A stretch of 64,000 nucleotides of DNA from Pristimantibacillus sp052113225 (GCF_052113225.1 NZ_JBFRCT010000003.1:186001-250000); one strand, 5' to 3'; shown: positions 1 to 9,471, numbered from the stretch's first letter. Notes: a model not told the origin generated them from the sequence alone. A program made the numbers and translations.

Positions 1-103
1 CGAAGTTAATGTGAAGTTTCACGGCAAATCAGTTGGCACAATGAAGATCGATTCGACCATTCAGGCGCTTATTGACCAAGCGAAGGCGAATGGCAAAGTA
101 TAA
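1..103 (+). CDS. C-terminal fragment of an unidentified protein
   Basis: Open reading frame entering from the left edge (codons in phase with base 2) and ending with TAA at 101-103. About 33 residues are visible, ending in a short amphipathic helix-like stretch (IQALIDQAKANGKV). Too little remains to assign a family. It reads in the same direction as the following transglutaminase gene, whose Shine-Dalgarno lies only about 30 bp downstream, so the two may be cotranscribed. Confidence 0.55.
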   Translation, partial: EVNVKFHGKSVGTMKIDSTIQALIDQAKANGKV

Positions 104-146
104 ATATTAATAGACAAGAAAGCGTAAGACGCAAGGAGGGGTGAAC

Positions 147-1304
147 ATGATGGAATGGATTCGCGCAGGGACGGTCTGGGAACCGGTCTCGCTGATCGTT
201 CTTCTCCTTCTGCTCGGTTCGCTGCTGCAAGGAATGAGAAGAGGCGCGTCGGGTTCAGCGAGGCGTCTTTTCTTTTTTGTTTGGGATGGGATCCTTATTA
301 TCGTTTGTCTCGTTCTTGCGGGGCAAATCGCAGGCAGCTTATCTCCACGGGCAGCAGATTGGCTTAGCGCTCATGTAGAAGTACCGCAGCGGGAGCTTAG
401 TGCAACTTCACAGGCTTGGTATACGTTTATTACAAGTCTGCGCGATTTCGCTTTGTTAAGGTATGGGATTCTATTCCTTGCCGCCTATCTGCTGCTACGG
501 TTCGTTGCATCGTTCCTATCCCCGCTGCTCGAGACTTTGTTCGTAAGCCGGCAGCGTTCTGGCAGACACGAGAGCATGGAACGTCTCCCGGGCGGAGGTG
601 CAGCAAGCCGTGCAGCAGGTGCAGTATTTGGTACGGTTCATGGAGCGGGACGGGCTTTCGTGTTTGTAGCAGCGTTGTTCATTTACGTATCGCTTGCGCC
701 GAGTGGCTTGGGATCGGGATTAATCCAGCAATCGCCGTTATACATGAAGGCATCAGCCGTACTCGAGCCGGTTGCCGGAGATATGCTGGCTGATCGAGGA
801 CCTGTGCTTGCCGAAGCTGTACAAGCGGAGTTCCAGAACGTATTGCAGCGTAAATACGAAATTGTCGACTACAATATTCCAGCAGATATTGAACAAGCGG
901 CCCTTCAAATTACAAAGGACAAGACTACCGAGGAAGAAAAGGCTCGTGCTTTGTATGACTGGCTGGGCAGTCGAATTGCGTATGACTGGGACAAAGCAGA
1001 TAATTATGTGGAGAACGGGATTTGGAAGGAACAGAATCCGCAAGAAACGTTTGATACCCGCAAAGGTGTATGTATCGATGTGGCGAGACTTTACGCTGTT
1101 ATGGCCCGCGCTTCTGGTCTCGATGTTAAAGTTGTTACCGGAACTGGCCTGGATGGGCGGGGAGGCTCCGGCCCACATGCATGGAATGAAGTTCAAATCG
1201 GAGGTAAGAACGGAACATGGATTCCGCTTGACGCTACCTGGGCATCCTCTGGTGATTGGTTTAACTCGCCAGGCTTTGAAGCAACACATATTCGCGCAAC
1301 TTAA
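147..1304 (+). CDS. membrane-anchored transglutaminase-like protein
   Basis: A 385-residue protein. The N-terminal half has about four hydrophobic segments (near residues 12-30, 45-65, 105-125 and 170-190) and resembles a CvpA-like membrane region. The C-terminal third is a transglutaminase core with the Cys-His-Asp triad visible: Cys in KGVCIDVARLYAV (about residue 309), His in GPHAWNEV (about 344) and Asp in IPLDATW (about 362). Such proteins act as protein crosslinkers or cysteine proteases at the cell surface; the substrate is unknown. Start: an in-frame GTG at 141 abuts the AAGGAGG at 133-139, so ATG 147 (or 150), with normal spacing, is preferred. The next gene, PBP2, starts 20 bp downstream, suggesting a shared envelope-related transcript. 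Confidence 0.85.
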   Translation: MMEWIRAGTVWEPVSLIVLLLLLGSLLQGMRRGASGSARRLFFFVWDGILIIVCLVLAGQIAGSLSPRAADWLSAHVEVPQRELSATSQAWYTFITSLRDFALLRYGILFLAAYLLLRFVASFLSPLLETLFVSRQRSGRHESMERLPGGGAASRAAGAVFGTVHGAGRAFVFVAALFIYVSLAPSGLGSGLIQQSPLYMKASAVLEPVAGDMLADRGPVLAEAVQAEFQNVLQRKYEIVDYNIPADIEQAALQITKDKTTEEEKARALYDWLGSRIAYDWDKADNYVENGIWKEQNPQETFDTRKGVCIDVARLYAVMARASGLDVKVVTGTGLDGRGGSGPHAWNEVQIGGKNGTWIPLDATWASSGDWFNSPGFEATHIRAT

Positions 1305-1324
1305 TTAAGATGAGGTGACTTGGC

Positions 1325-3394
1325 TTGCATGATGATCCGCAGAAACGGGAAATAACGAATCGGCGTCATTTCTCGTTTCGTTTGAACTTTTTCTTTTTCA
1401 TTGTATTTGGACTTTTTAGCGTACTTATTATTCAGCTTGCAATTTTACAGTTTGTTGATGGACCTAAGCTTAGCGCACAAGGCAGCAAGAAGAGCACGCG
1501 CAGCGTCAAGATTGCGCCGATTCGTGGCAATATTTATGATTCATCTGGTACGCCTATCGCCTATTCGACGTCGACACAATCGCTCTATTTTACAATCTCC
1601 CCTGACTTTAAGAGGGATGATTCTGAAGCGATCGCAGAAAAACTAGCAGACGTATTCAATAAATACGGAGACAAAGATCCTAAAAAAGTGATGACAGTTG
1701 ATGATATTATCCGGCAGATGGATTTGGATTTCCGGATCAACACGATTTCTACGCCTAGACGAATTAAGTCAGGGCTGACGAATAAAGAAGTGGCCTATTT
1801 CATGGAGCATCGCACGGAATTTAAAGGGATTGATATTGTAGAGGAAAGCGTTCGTAACTACAGTGAGGATACCGTAGCGGTTCAATTAGTTGGTTATTTG
1901 AAAAAGTTTAAAGGTGTTCGTGAATCGCTGGATTTCTATAAGGCAAAAGGCGAGGAAGATGATGCTCAGCTGCAATATCTGGATGAAGAAGATGTTGGGT
2001 TCGACGGTCTTGAATATATGTATCAAGATATATTGCGTGGTAAGAATGGTTTGAAGACGTATCCGGTTAACAATGCGGAGCGTATTATTGGTCCCGTACA
2101 GATTACGAATCCGCAAAAGGGTGATGATCTGTATTTGACGATCAACCGTAACGTTCAATTAACGACAGAAACAGCGATTATGGACCAGATTAAAAAGATC
2201 AGCACTTCGACAAATAGGCTTGAGCGTGCGGAATATGCGAAGACTGGTTATGCTGTTGCGATGGAAGTCAACACGGGCAAAGTGATTTCGATGGCAAGTA
2301 TGCCAGACTATGACCCAAACATCTTTGCAGGGGGCAAAATCAGCCCTGAGGATTACTCTAACTTCGAAGCCGTATTATCTAACGGTACAATAAGAGAGGT
2401 ATTCGCAAAATACGCGACGGATAAAGAACGTAACCAGCATCCATCCTCCCTTGTGCCTCCAGGCTCGACGATGAAGCCATTATCTATCCTGATTGGCCTC
2501 AAAGAGAAACTGTTTACAACATCAAGCACTTATAACGATACCGGCGCATTCTTCTTTGGCGCAGAAGGGCATCAAGTACGTATTGGTAACGCGTCAAACC
2601 ATGCTTACGGTCTGCTTGATCCGGCATCTGCTATTGCCCACTCTTCGAATCCGTTTATGGCGGCGATGGTCGGGAATCAGATGTATAAGAAATATAACGG
2701 CAAAAAAGGTGTAGATGTATGGGACAGCTACATGAAGGAGTTTGGACTTGGCGTCTTGACCGGCAGTGGTCTACGAGGTGAATCGAAAGGTACCATTGAC
2801 TACTATCATGAAGCAGAAACAGCCAGCTCTCAATCCGCTCTAGTGCGGGCAGCATTCGGCCAGCAAGCGCGGTATACGACACTCCAACTGGCGCAATATG
2901 CAGCAATGCTCGCAAACCACGGCAAACGGATGAAGCCGCAGTTCGTTAATGAAATTAAAGATGCCGATGGGAACGTTGTTCAGACCTTCCAGCCGGAAGT
3001 GCTGAATACGGTCGAATTCCCTGATAACTATTGGGCAGAAATCGAAGATGGCATGTCGCGTGTTAACGTTCAGGGTTTCGAGGGCGTATCATACACCTAT
3101 GAGAGAAAGACAGGTACAGCTCAATCCGATGTAGCTGGACGACGTGCGGATAATGCGGTATTTATCGCTTATGCCCCAAGAGAGAATCCGAAGCTTGCTG
3201 TAGCGGTTGTTATACCTGACGGTGAATTCGGCGGCTGGGGTGCTGCTCCAATTGCACGGAAGATCTTTGATGCTTACGATTATGAGTTTGGCTTAAACGG
3301 TACACCGGGTAAGCTGAAGGATCAAGCAAACAACACGGCAAATACGGGAACTACGGGTACAACTGGTACTACTGGTACAGCAAATCAGCCGTAA
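1325..3394 (+). CDS. class B penicillin-binding protein 2 (peptidoglycan D,D-transpeptidase)
   Basis: A 689-residue protein that crosslinks peptidoglycan outside the membrane. A short cytoplasmic tail precedes one membrane anchor (about residues 20-42), then a dimerisation domain, then the transpeptidase domain with all three active-site motifs: STMK (Ser381), SSN (about 440-442) and KTGTA (Lys595). Length and order fit the MrdA/PbpA-type class B family. The C-terminal tail is a low-complexity run of TGT/TGTTGT units. The start is TTG 1325, about 9 bases after GAGGTG; nearby ATGs are out of frame. A strong terminator follows. Whether it serves elongation or sporulation cannot be decided from sequence alone. 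Confidence 0.93.
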   Translation: MHDDPQKREITNRRHFSFRLNFFFFIVFGLFSVLIIQLAILQFVDGPKLSAQGSKKSTRSVKIAPIRGNIYDSSGTPIAYSTSTQSLYFTISPDFKRDDSEAIAEKLADVFNKYGDKDPKKVMTVDDIIRQMDLDFRINTISTPRRIKSGLTNKEVAYFMEHRTEFKGIDIVEESVRNYSEDTVAVQLVGYLKKFKGVRESLDFYKAKGEEDDAQLQYLDEEDVGFDGLEYMYQDILRGKNGLKTYPVNNAERIIGPVQITNPQKGDDLYLTINRNVQLTTETAIMDQIKKISTSTNRLERAEYAKTGYAVAMEVNTGKVISMASMPDYDPNIFAGGKISPEDYSNFEAVLSNGTIREVFAKYATDKERNQHPSSLVPPGSTMKPLSILIGLKEKLFTTSSTYNDTGAFFFGAEGHQVRIGNASNHAYGLLDPASAIAHSSNPFMAAMVGNQMYKKYNGKKGVDVWDSYMKEFGLGVLTGSGLRGESKGTIDYYHEAETASSQSALVRAAFGQQARYTTLQLAQYAAMLANHGKRMKPQFVNEIKDADGNVVQTFQPEVLNTVEFPDNYWAEIEDGMSRVNVQGFEGVSYTYERKTGTAQSDVAGRRADNAVFIAYAPRENPKLAVAVVIPDGEFGGWGAAPIARKIFDAYDYEFGLNGTPGKLKDQANNTANTGTTGTTGTTGTANQP

Positions 3395-3408
3395 TATGAC
3401 GAAAAAAG

Positions 3409-3455
3409 AAGCTGTTTTTAGAGATTCGAAAAGAATCTTTAAAAACAGCTTTTTT
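3409..3455 (+). terminator. intrinsic terminator after PBP2 gene
   Basis: Stem of about 19 bp (3409-3427 with 3433-3451), loop GAAAA, followed by a run of T. It lies 15 bp after the PBP2 stop codon. Confidence 0.9.
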
Positions 3456-3584
3456 AATTATAAGAAAGTATAAGTTTTCTTTATACAGAGCTTATAATTC
3501 ACTGCGAAACTAAGCTGCGCCTCCTAAGGAAGGCGAAGTTGTTTACGCTTGTTTGAAACTTTTTCGATTAAATTCCGTAAAAAG

Positions 3585-3614
3585 TTGCATCAGAGAAACA
3601 TTTTTGAATAGTAT
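3585..3614 (+). promoter_or_regulatory. candidate sigma-A promoter of the metal-ion ABC operon
   Basis: TTGCAT (3585-3590), 18-bp spacer and TAGTAT (3609-3614) within an A/T-rich stretch 65-95 bp before the GTG start. An imperfect palindrome around 3518-3535 (GCCTCCTAAGGAAGGC) and a GGCAAAACTTAAGGG stretch near 3653 could be metal-regulator (MntR/Zur/Fur-like) sites, but neither matches a consensus well. Confidence 0.45.
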
Positions 3615-3680
3615 AAACAAAGAGGCGCTAAGCTAACTAATGTTCGTCCAGGCAAAACTTAAGGGTAGGGGGAACGGGCT

Positions 3681-4646
3681 GTGCAGTTATCTAAGAAAAC
3701 AAATTCCGCAATTAAGCGATTTATTATGACGATCTTATTTTTGGTAGTGAGTGTTCTTCTAATGACGGCTTGTGGAGCAGAGCAGAATGGCGGAGGTGCA
3801 GGCGACGGCAAGCTTAAGGTTACCGCTACGACAGGCATGATTACAGACGTGGTGAAGGAAGTAGGAGGCGGCGATGTTGTGGTGACCGGCCTGATGGGAG
3901 CTGGAGTAGACCCCCATTTATATAAAGCGTCGTATGGTGATGTGAAGAAGCTGGACCGTGCGGACATTATTTTTTATAACGGACTGCATTTGGAGGGGAA
4001 AATGGCTGAGATGTTCGAGAAGCTGGAGAAGCGAAAGCCTACGGTCGCGATCTCTTTACGGATTCCGGAGTCACAGCTGCGAGCATTTCCTGGTGGGGGA
4101 AGTCAGTCGCATGACCCGCATATTTGGTTCAATGTGAAGATGTGGATTTCGGCAACAGAAGTGATCCGCGATTCCCTGATTGAAAAGGATCCTGAGCATG
4201 CTGACGGATACAGAGAGCGTGCAGCATCGTATATCGGACAATTGGAGGAGCTGGACCAATATGTTCGTGTGCAAATTGCTACAATCCCGGAAGCAAGCCG
4301 AATCCTCGTTACCGCTCATGATGCTTTTGGTTACTTCGGTGATGTGTATGGGCTTCAGGTAACGGGTCTACAGGGAATGAACACGATGTCCGAGTATGGC
4401 TCGAAGGATGTAAGCTCCCTTCGGGATTTCCTGGTCGAGAAACAGATCAAAGCGGTCTTTATTGAGTCCAGTGTTCCGAAGAAAGCGATTGAGTCGGTAA
4501 TCGAAGGGGCACGTTCAATGGGACACGAAGTTAAGATCGGCGGAGAGCTGTTCTCTGATGCTATGGGAGAAGCAGGCACAGAAGAAGGCACGTATATCGG
4601 AATGGTTAAGCATAATGTGGATACGGTTGTTCGAGCGCTGCGATAA
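3681..4646 (+). CDS. mntA: Mn/Zn-type ABC transporter substrate-binding lipoprotein
   Basis: A 321-residue cluster A-I metal-binding protein. A signal peptide ends in the lipobox LMTAC with Cys31 as the lipidation site. Likely metal ligands are visible: His in GVDPHLY, His in SHDPHIWFN, an acidic residue in FIESSVP and Asp in ELFSDAMG, as in TroA/MntC/ZnuA proteins. It delivers a divalent metal to the permeases encoded downstream. The long His-rich loop of true ZnuA proteins is absent, and two permease genes follow, as in MntABCD/TroABCD; manganese is therefore inferred, with zinc or iron possible. The start is GTG 3681 after TAGGGGGAA. Confidence 0.88.
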   Translation: MQLSKKTNSAIKRFIMTILFLVVSVLLMTACGAEQNGGGAGDGKLKVTATTGMITDVVKEVGGGDVVVTGLMGAGVDPHLYKASYGDVKKLDRADIIFYNGLHLEGKMAEMFEKLEKRKPTVAISLRIPESQLRAFPGGGSQSHDPHIWFNVKMWISATEVIRDSLIEKDPEHADGYRERAASYIGQLEELDQYVRVQIATIPEASRILVTAHDAFGYFGDVYGLQVTGLQGMNTMSEYGSKDVSSLRDFLVEKQIKAVFIESSVPKKAIESVIEGARSMGHEVKIGGELFSDAMGEAGTEEGTYIGMVKHNVDTVVRALR

Positions 4647-4663
4647 ACGGATGAAAGCGAGTG

Positions 4664-5482
4664 ATGGTGTTGTCGAGAACGGAGTCAAAGTCTACAACAT
4701 TTGTGATGGAACGGGAGGCTGCTGCCCCTCCGTTAACGGTTAATGGGCTTACCGCAGCTTATCAGAAAAAACCGGTCTTGCGTGGCGTCTCCTTCACGAT
4801 TACAGAGGGAGAGCTGGTAGGCGTCATCGGTCCTAACGGGGCAGGCAAATCAACGATGATGAAGGCGGCACTTGGCCTTATTCCTCGTCTTAGCGGCGAA
4901 GTGCTGGTATACGGCAAACCTTACAAACAACAGCGTAAGCTGGTTGGTTATGTCCCGCAGCGTGAGTCGGTAGACTGGGATTTCCCAACGAATGCGCTTG
5001 ATGTCGTCATGATGGGCAGATACGGTCATCTTGGCCTGTTTGGACGTCCAGGCGCAAAGGAACGTGCCATTGCTATGGAATGCCTGGCTAAGGTTGGAAT
5101 GGCGGACTTTGCTTCGCGTCAGATCAGCCAGTTGTCCGGTGGGCAGCAGCAGCGTGTGTTCCTCGCACGTGCGCTTGCACAGGACGCGAGCTTGTACTTT
5201 ATGGATGAACCCTTTGCCGGCGTTGATGCTGCCACGGAGAAAGCGATCATTACGCTGCTGCAGGAGCTGAAGCAGGAAGGGAAGACGGTTATTGTCGTGC
5301 ATCATGACCTTGCGACGGTAGAGGAATATTTTGATTCCGTGCTGCTGCTTAATGTAGAGCTGATGGGCTACGGCAAGACAAAGGATGTTTTTACACAGGA
5401 TTTACTACAACGTACTTATGGTGGGAGATTGGCATTTCTTGACCGGAGCGGGTTGGCGCAGCCGGACATCACGAAAGGGTGA
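4664..5482 (+). CDS. mntB: metal ABC transporter ATP-binding protein
   Basis: A 272-residue ABC ATPase of the metal-uptake branch. Visible motifs: Walker A GPNGAGKST (about 56-64), signature LSGGQQQR, Walker B LYFMDEPF and H-loop His in VVHHD. It energises import by the two following permeases. The start is uncertain: ATG 4664 (GTG 4661 just before it) has a weak ribosome-binding site, and ATG 4706, closer to the conserved domain, is an alternative. It begins 17 bp after mntA and ends 7 bp before the first permease. Confidence 0.9.
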   Translation: MVLSRTESKSTTFVMEREAAAPPLTVNGLTAAYQKKPVLRGVSFTITEGELVGVIGPNGAGKSTMMKAALGLIPRLSGEVLVYGKPYKQQRKLVGYVPQRESVDWDFPTNALDVVMMGRYGHLGLFGRPGAKERAIAMECLAKVGMADFASRQISQLSGGQQQRVFLARALAQDASLYFMDEPFAGVDAATEKAIITLLQELKQEGKTVIVVHHDLATVEEYFDSVLLLNVELMGYGKTKDVFTQDLLQRTYGGRLAFLDRSGLAQPDITKG

Positions 5483-5489
5483 GCGGATT

Positions 5490-6446
5490 ATGAATACGTT
5501 ATGGACGCTTCTTCATGACCCGAACATGCGGTGGATCTTTATCAGCTGTACGCTTCTTGGTCTAAGCAGCGGTGTTATTGGCTGCTTCTCTTATCTGCGT
5601 AAGCAAAGCCTCATGGGCGATACGCTCGCTCATGCTGCATTGCCTGGTATTTGTATCGCGTTTATGCTGACCGGTACAAAGTCTATTTTGTACTTTCTGA
5701 TCGGAGCAGGTCTTGCGGGAGTGGTGGCGACCTTTGGCATTGGCTTAATCACGCGGCATTCGCGTATTAAGCATGATTCGGCTATGGGGATTGTGTTATC
5801 TGGATTTTTTGGCCTGGGCATCGTTCTCTTGACCATTGTCCAGCATGGCGGCTACGGTAATCAGGCAGGGCTGGATAAGTTTCTGTTCGGTCAGGCGGCG
5901 TCTATGGTTGGTTCGGATGTGCTGACACTGTCGATCGTAAGTCTATTCCTGATAACCATTTGTTACTTCTTGTTTAAGCAGTTCAAGCTTGTATCGTTTG
6001 ATCCTGGCTTTGCCAAAGGGATCGGTTATTCGGTTGGCTTTTATGAGCAGCTGTTAATGCTTCTAATGGTTGTCGCCGTTGTTGTAGGCATTCAGGCTGT
6101 TGGTGTCATTCTGGTTGCGTCTTTAATCATTACGCCTGCAGTATCCGCCAGGTACTGGACGGACCGGCTTGGTGTAATGGTGGCCGTATCCGGCGTATTT
6201 GGAGCGATAAGTGGTGCAACGGGGGCAGTTATCAGTTCGACTGCATCAAGCCTGCCAACGGGGCCGCTTACCGTGCTTGCCGCAACCACTTTGTTTGTGC
6301 TATCTCTATTGTTTGGCTCGAAGCGGGGGCTGCTTATCAGGAGACTAGTTCAGCAGAGAATGAAGCGGAGACTTGGTTTCTATTATGAAGAACAGGCAGC
6401 AACAGCAAGTGTGGATGAGCGGATCAACAAGGAGGCGGCGTTATGA
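5490..6446 (+). CDS. mntC: metal ABC transporter permease (first subunit)
   Basis: A 318-residue ABC-3 family permease with about eight to nine hydrophobic helices, including LMGDTLAHAALPGI near the N terminus, characteristic of Znu/Mnt permeases. The chosen start, ATG 5490, immediately follows the ATPase stop; longer in-frame readings into the ATPase gene lack support. The C-terminal ~35 residues (EEQAATASVDERINKEAAL) are a hydrophilic tail not needed for the fold. The stop overlaps the next permease by ATGA, indicating translational coupling and a heterodimeric channel. Confidence 0.9.
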   Translation: MNTLWTLLHDPNMRWIFISCTLLGLSSGVIGCFSYLRKQSLMGDTLAHAALPGICIAFMLTGTKSILYFLIGAGLAGVVATFGIGLITRHSRIKHDSAMGIVLSGFFGLGIVLLTIVQHGGYGNQAGLDKFLFGQAASMVGSDVLTLSIVSLFLITICYFLFKQFKLVSFDPGFAKGIGYSVGFYEQLLMLLMVVAVVVGIQAVGVILVASLIITPAVSARYWTDRLGVMVAVSGVFGAISGATGAVISSTASSLPTGPLTVLAATTLFVLSLLFGSKRGLLIRRLVQQRMKRRLGFYYEEQAATASVDERINKEAAL

Positions 6447-7315
6447 GCGACTTCTGGATTTTACTGACTGGCGTACTGGTTGCAAGCTGCAGTGGTATCC
6501 TTGGTACCTTTCTCGTCCTGCGTAAAATGGCGATGATCGGTGATGCAATCAGTCATTCGGTTATGCCGGGGATCGTTATTGCGTTCCTGCTAAGCGGCTC
6601 GCGGGATTCGCTGCTTATGATGGTTGCAGCGATGGCCTGTGGTCTATTTGCGGTATTCCTCATACAGCTGTTTCAGCAAAAAGGCGTGCAGGCCGATGCT
6701 TCGATTGGCGTGGTGTTTACCGCGTTGTTCGCGATAGGGGTGCTGCTCGTCAGCCTGTTTGCAAGGCAGGTGCATCTGGACCAAGATGCCATCTTGTACG
6801 GCGAAATCGCCTATGTGCACTGGAATACGTGGATTATGAACGGGGTTGATCTGGGGCCCAAAGCGGTATGGCTGCTCGGCGGGACGTTGATCATTATCGT
6901 AACGGTAATCAGCTTGTTCTATAAGCAGTTCAAGCTGATTTCCTTCGATCCGACGCTTGCTGCCGCCTTAGGTATCCCAGTTGCGTTGTTCCACTACTTG
7001 CTAATGGGCATGGTGTCCATGGCAACAGTTAGTTCATTCGAGAGTGTTGGTGCTATTCTGGTTGTTGGGATGCTCATCATCCCAGCTGCTACCGCCTATC
7101 TGCTGACCGATCGGTTGGGGACGATGATTCTGCTCAGCGTAGGAGTTGGCATCGCGAGTACCTTCGCTGGCTATGGCGCTGCTGTTATTATCGATGCTTC
7201 AATAGCAGGATGTATCGTATGTGCGGCAGGCATCCTGTTCGTGCTGGCGTTTCTATTCTCACCATCGCATGGCTTCGTCGCCAAGAAGCTTCGCCTGCGG
7301 AAGCTTGCAGCTTAA
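6443..7315 (+). CDS. mntD: metal ABC transporter permease (second subunit)
   Basis: A 290-residue ABC-3 family permease, paralogous to the preceding gene (compare MIGDAISHSVMPGI with LMGDTLAHAALPGI, and FKLISFDPTLAAALG with FKLVSFDPGFAKGIG). Two different permeases downstream of one binding protein and one ATPase is the MntABCD/TroABCD arrangement. It overlaps the previous gene by four bases (ATGA) and is followed by a strong terminator, so it ends the operon. Confidence 0.9.
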   Translation: MSDFWILLTGVLVASCSGILGTFLVLRKMAMIGDAISHSVMPGIVIAFLLSGSRDSLLMMVAAMACGLFAVFLIQLFQQKGVQADASIGVVFTALFAIGVLLVSLFARQVHLDQDAILYGEIAYVHWNTWIMNGVDLGPKAVWLLGGTLIIIVTVISLFYKQFKLISFDPTLAAALGIPVALFHYLLMGMVSMATVSSFESVGAILVVGMLIIPAATAYLLTDRLGTMILLSVGVGIASTFAGYGAAVIIDASIAGCIVCAAGILFVLAFLFSPSHGFVAKKLRLRKLAA

Positions 7316-7323
7316 TGAGCATG

Positions 7324-7357
7324 AGCCTCGCCCCTTAACATGGGGCGGGGCTTTTTT
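7324..7357 (+). terminator. intrinsic terminator of metal ABC operon
   Basis: GC-rich stem (GCCTCGCCCC with GGGGCGGGGC, one wobble), loop TTAACAT, then a run of six T, starting about 10 bp after the last permease. Confidence 0.9.
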
Positions 7358-7486
7358 GCGTCCCATATTCGTTGAACCTTTCATTGATTATTCAACGTTA
7401 ATAACAATAGGCAGTTCCTTACGTTTGGAATCTCCCTAATCTGTGCTAAAATATTGCATAGTAGATATAGGCAGGAGGTTACATAC

Positions 7487-8239
7487 ATGGGGAATTACAA
7501 ATTAATAGCTCTTGATATGGACGGTACGCTGCTGAACGAGCAAAGCGAGATCAGCAAGGAGAATGCCGAATGGATTCAGCGTGCGCTTGATGCCGGTATC
7601 ACGGTAAGCTTTTCGACGGGGCGTGGGTTCCGCGGGGCGCTTCCGTTTGCGGAGCAGCTAAAGCTGGAGACACCAATGATTACGGTCAATGGCAGCGAGA
7701 TTTGGCAGAAGCCGCATGTGCTGCACAAACGTACATTGATGAGCCCGGTGTATATCAAGCAGCTGCACGAGCTTGCTCTGAGACATGAGGGGACTTGGTT
7801 TTGGGCCTACTCAACAGAGGGAATCTATAATCTTGAGAAGTGGATTGATCCTTCGACGACCTATGAAGACCATCATTGGCTCAAGTTTGGCTACTATACG
7901 GAGGATGATGGCGTTCGTAACCGCATCCTGCACGAAGTAACCGAGTGGGGAGCTCTTGAAATTACGAACTCCTCCTTACAGAACCTTGAGTTGAATGCGA
8001 AAGGCATCACGAAGGCGAGTGCAATTCGCGAGCTTTGCACGATGCTTGGTATCGAGATGTCGCAGGTTGTAGCTGCCGGAGACAGTTTGAACGATATTGC
8101 TGCTATTCGTGAAGTGGGACTTGGTGTAGCGATGGGCAATGCGCAGCTGGCTGTCAAAGAAGCGGCTGATGTCGTAACGTTATCCAATAACGAGCACGGC
8201 GTCGCAGAGCTCATCAAACAATATGTATTGAAAGGTTGA
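7487..8239 (+). CDS. Cof-type HAD-superfamily hydrolase
   Basis: A 250-residue HAD IIB (Cof) phosphatase. Motif I is DMDGTLL near the N terminus with the nucleophilic Asp; the C-terminal motif IV is GDSLNDIAAI, and a conserved Lys (KGITKASAI) precedes it. These enzymes dephosphorylate small phosphorylated metabolites such as sugar phosphates or FMN/PLP; the substrate cannot be told here. The start is ATG 7487, 8 bases after AGGAGG; an upstream in-frame start at 7454 has no ribosome-binding site. A possible promoter (TTGGAA, 16 bp, TAAAAT) lies around 7424-7451. Confidence 0.92.
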   Translation: MGNYKLIALDMDGTLLNEQSEISKENAEWIQRALDAGITVSFSTGRGFRGALPFAEQLKLETPMITVNGSEIWQKPHVLHKRTLMSPVYIKQLHELALRHEGTWFWAYSTEGIYNLEKWIDPSTTYEDHHWLKFGYYTEDDGVRNRILHEVTEWGALEITNSSLQNLELNAKGITKASAIRELCTMLGIEMSQVVAAGDSLNDIAAIREVGLGVAMGNAQLAVKEAADVVTLSNNEHGVAELIKQYVLKG

Positions 8240-8246
8240 TGCCTAA

Positions 8247-8732
8247 GTGGATATTTTAGGCTGGTCGCTGGTCGTCATATTATTTGTAGTCGGGATGGCT
8301 GGAGCTATCTGGCCGATATTGCCTGGCGTATTTGCGATTTATGGTGCTTTTTTCGTATACGGGTTCTTCTTCTCATTTGAGCCGTTTGGCTGGGTATTCT
8401 GGACGATACAAACGTTAATTCTAATCGTCCTCATCATAGCCGACCATGCGGTTAGTGCGTGGGGAGTACATCGATTCGGCGGATCTAAGGCGTCGATTAT
8501 TGGTAGTACGATTGGCCTTATTTTGGGTCCATTTGTTATACCGGCCTTTGGTCTTATCATTGGTCCATTTGCTGGAGCTGTTATTGGTGAGCTTGCTGTT
8601 GGATCTAATATCGAGAAATCGTTTAAGGTTGGTATCGGCTCATTAGTTGGCTTATTGACAAGTGTCGTTGTAAAAGTTATTCTTCAAGCCGTTATGATTA
8701 TTTTATTTATTATTTGGCTAATGTCCAATTAG
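8247..8732 (+). CDS. DUF456 family membrane protein
   Basis: A 161-residue, very hydrophobic protein with about four helices and the glycine-rich repeats (IGSTIGLILGPFV, IIGPFAGAVIGEL) typical of DUF456. Function unknown; the small glycine-zipper motifs suggest oligomeric packing. It starts at GTG 8247, seven bases after the HAD gene with only a weak ribosome-binding site (AAAGG), so it is probably translated together with that gene. The following gene begins 13 bp downstream. Confidence 0.85.
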   Translation: MDILGWSLVVILFVVGMAGAIWPILPGVFAIYGAFFVYGFFFSFEPFGWVFWTIQTLILIVLIIADHAVSAWGVHRFGGSKASIIGSTIGLILGPFVIPAFGLIIGPFAGAVIGELAVGSNIEKSFKVGIGSLVGLLTSVVVKVILQAVMIILFIIWLMSN

Positions 8733-8745
8733 GGAGATGAAAACG

Positions 8746-9471
8746 ATGGTTAGAGTAACAGTATGGAACGAGTTTTTGCATGAGAAAGAGCATGAGGAAG
8801 TAAGACAGGTTTATCCAAATGGTATTCATAACGCATTGGCGGAAGGCATTCGTACGGAAGACATCGTAGTTCAAACCGCAACGCTGGAAGAACCGGAGCA
8901 CGGCTTGACCGAGGAAAAGCTGAACAACACCGATGTGCTGATCTGGTGGGGACATATGGGCCATGAACGAGTCGAGGATGCTATAGTTGAGCGGGTTCAT
9001 CAGCGTGTCATGGACGGTATGGGCTTGATTGTCCTTCATTCCGGCCACTTCTCGAAAATTTTCAAAAAGCTGATGGGTACCGGCTGTGATCTGAAATGGC
9101 GTGAAGCAGGCGAAAAGGAGCGGATCTGGACCGTTAATCCAGCCCATCCGATTGCTGCAGGCATTCCGGAATATGTAACACTTGAGCATGAGGAAATGTA
9201 CGGCGAGCACTTCGATATTCCAGCACCAGACGAGCTCGTATTCGTCAGCTGGTTCGAAGGCGGCGAAGTATTCCGCAGCGGCTGTACGTTCTTCCGTGGA
9301 CAAGGCAAAGTGTTCTACTTCCGTCCTGGTCATGAAACTTACCCTACTTACTACAACAAAGAGGTGCTTCAGATCATTCGCAACGGCGTCAACTGGGCGG
9401 CACCATCTGGCGCAGCGAAACCTGTCCGCGGCAACCATCAGCCGCTTGAGCCAATCAAGGGTAACGCTTAA
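8746..9471 (+). CDS. ThuA-like (trehalose utilisation) family protein
   Basis: A 241-residue single-domain protein with a class I glutamine-amidotransferase-like fold. Recognisable segments are DVLIWWGHMGHERV, GLIVLHSGHFSKIF and FYFRPGHETYPTYYNKEV. Members are linked to trehalose and sugar metabolism, but the biochemical activity is not well defined. The start is ATG 8746, nine bases after AGGGAG; the ATG at 8737 sits on the ribosome-binding site and is unlikely. It follows DUF456 closely, without trehalose genes nearby. Confidence 0.87.
   Translation: MVRVTVWNEFLHEKEHEEVRQVYPNGIHNALAEGIRTEDIVVQTATLEEPEHGLTEEKLNNTDVLIWWGHMGHERVEDAIVERVHQRVMDGMGLIVLHSGHFSKIFKKLMGTGCDLKWREAGEKERIWTVNPAHPIAAGIPEYVTLEHEEMYGEHFDIPAPDELVFVSWFEGGEVFRSGCTFFRGQGKVFYFRPGHETYPTYYNKEVLQIIRNGVNWAAPSGAAKPVRGNHQPLEPIKGNA

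Noticed and set aside
3456..3680. MntR or Zur operator before the metal transporter
   Set aside because: Partial palindromes exist but none fits a consensus well enough to call as a separate feature.
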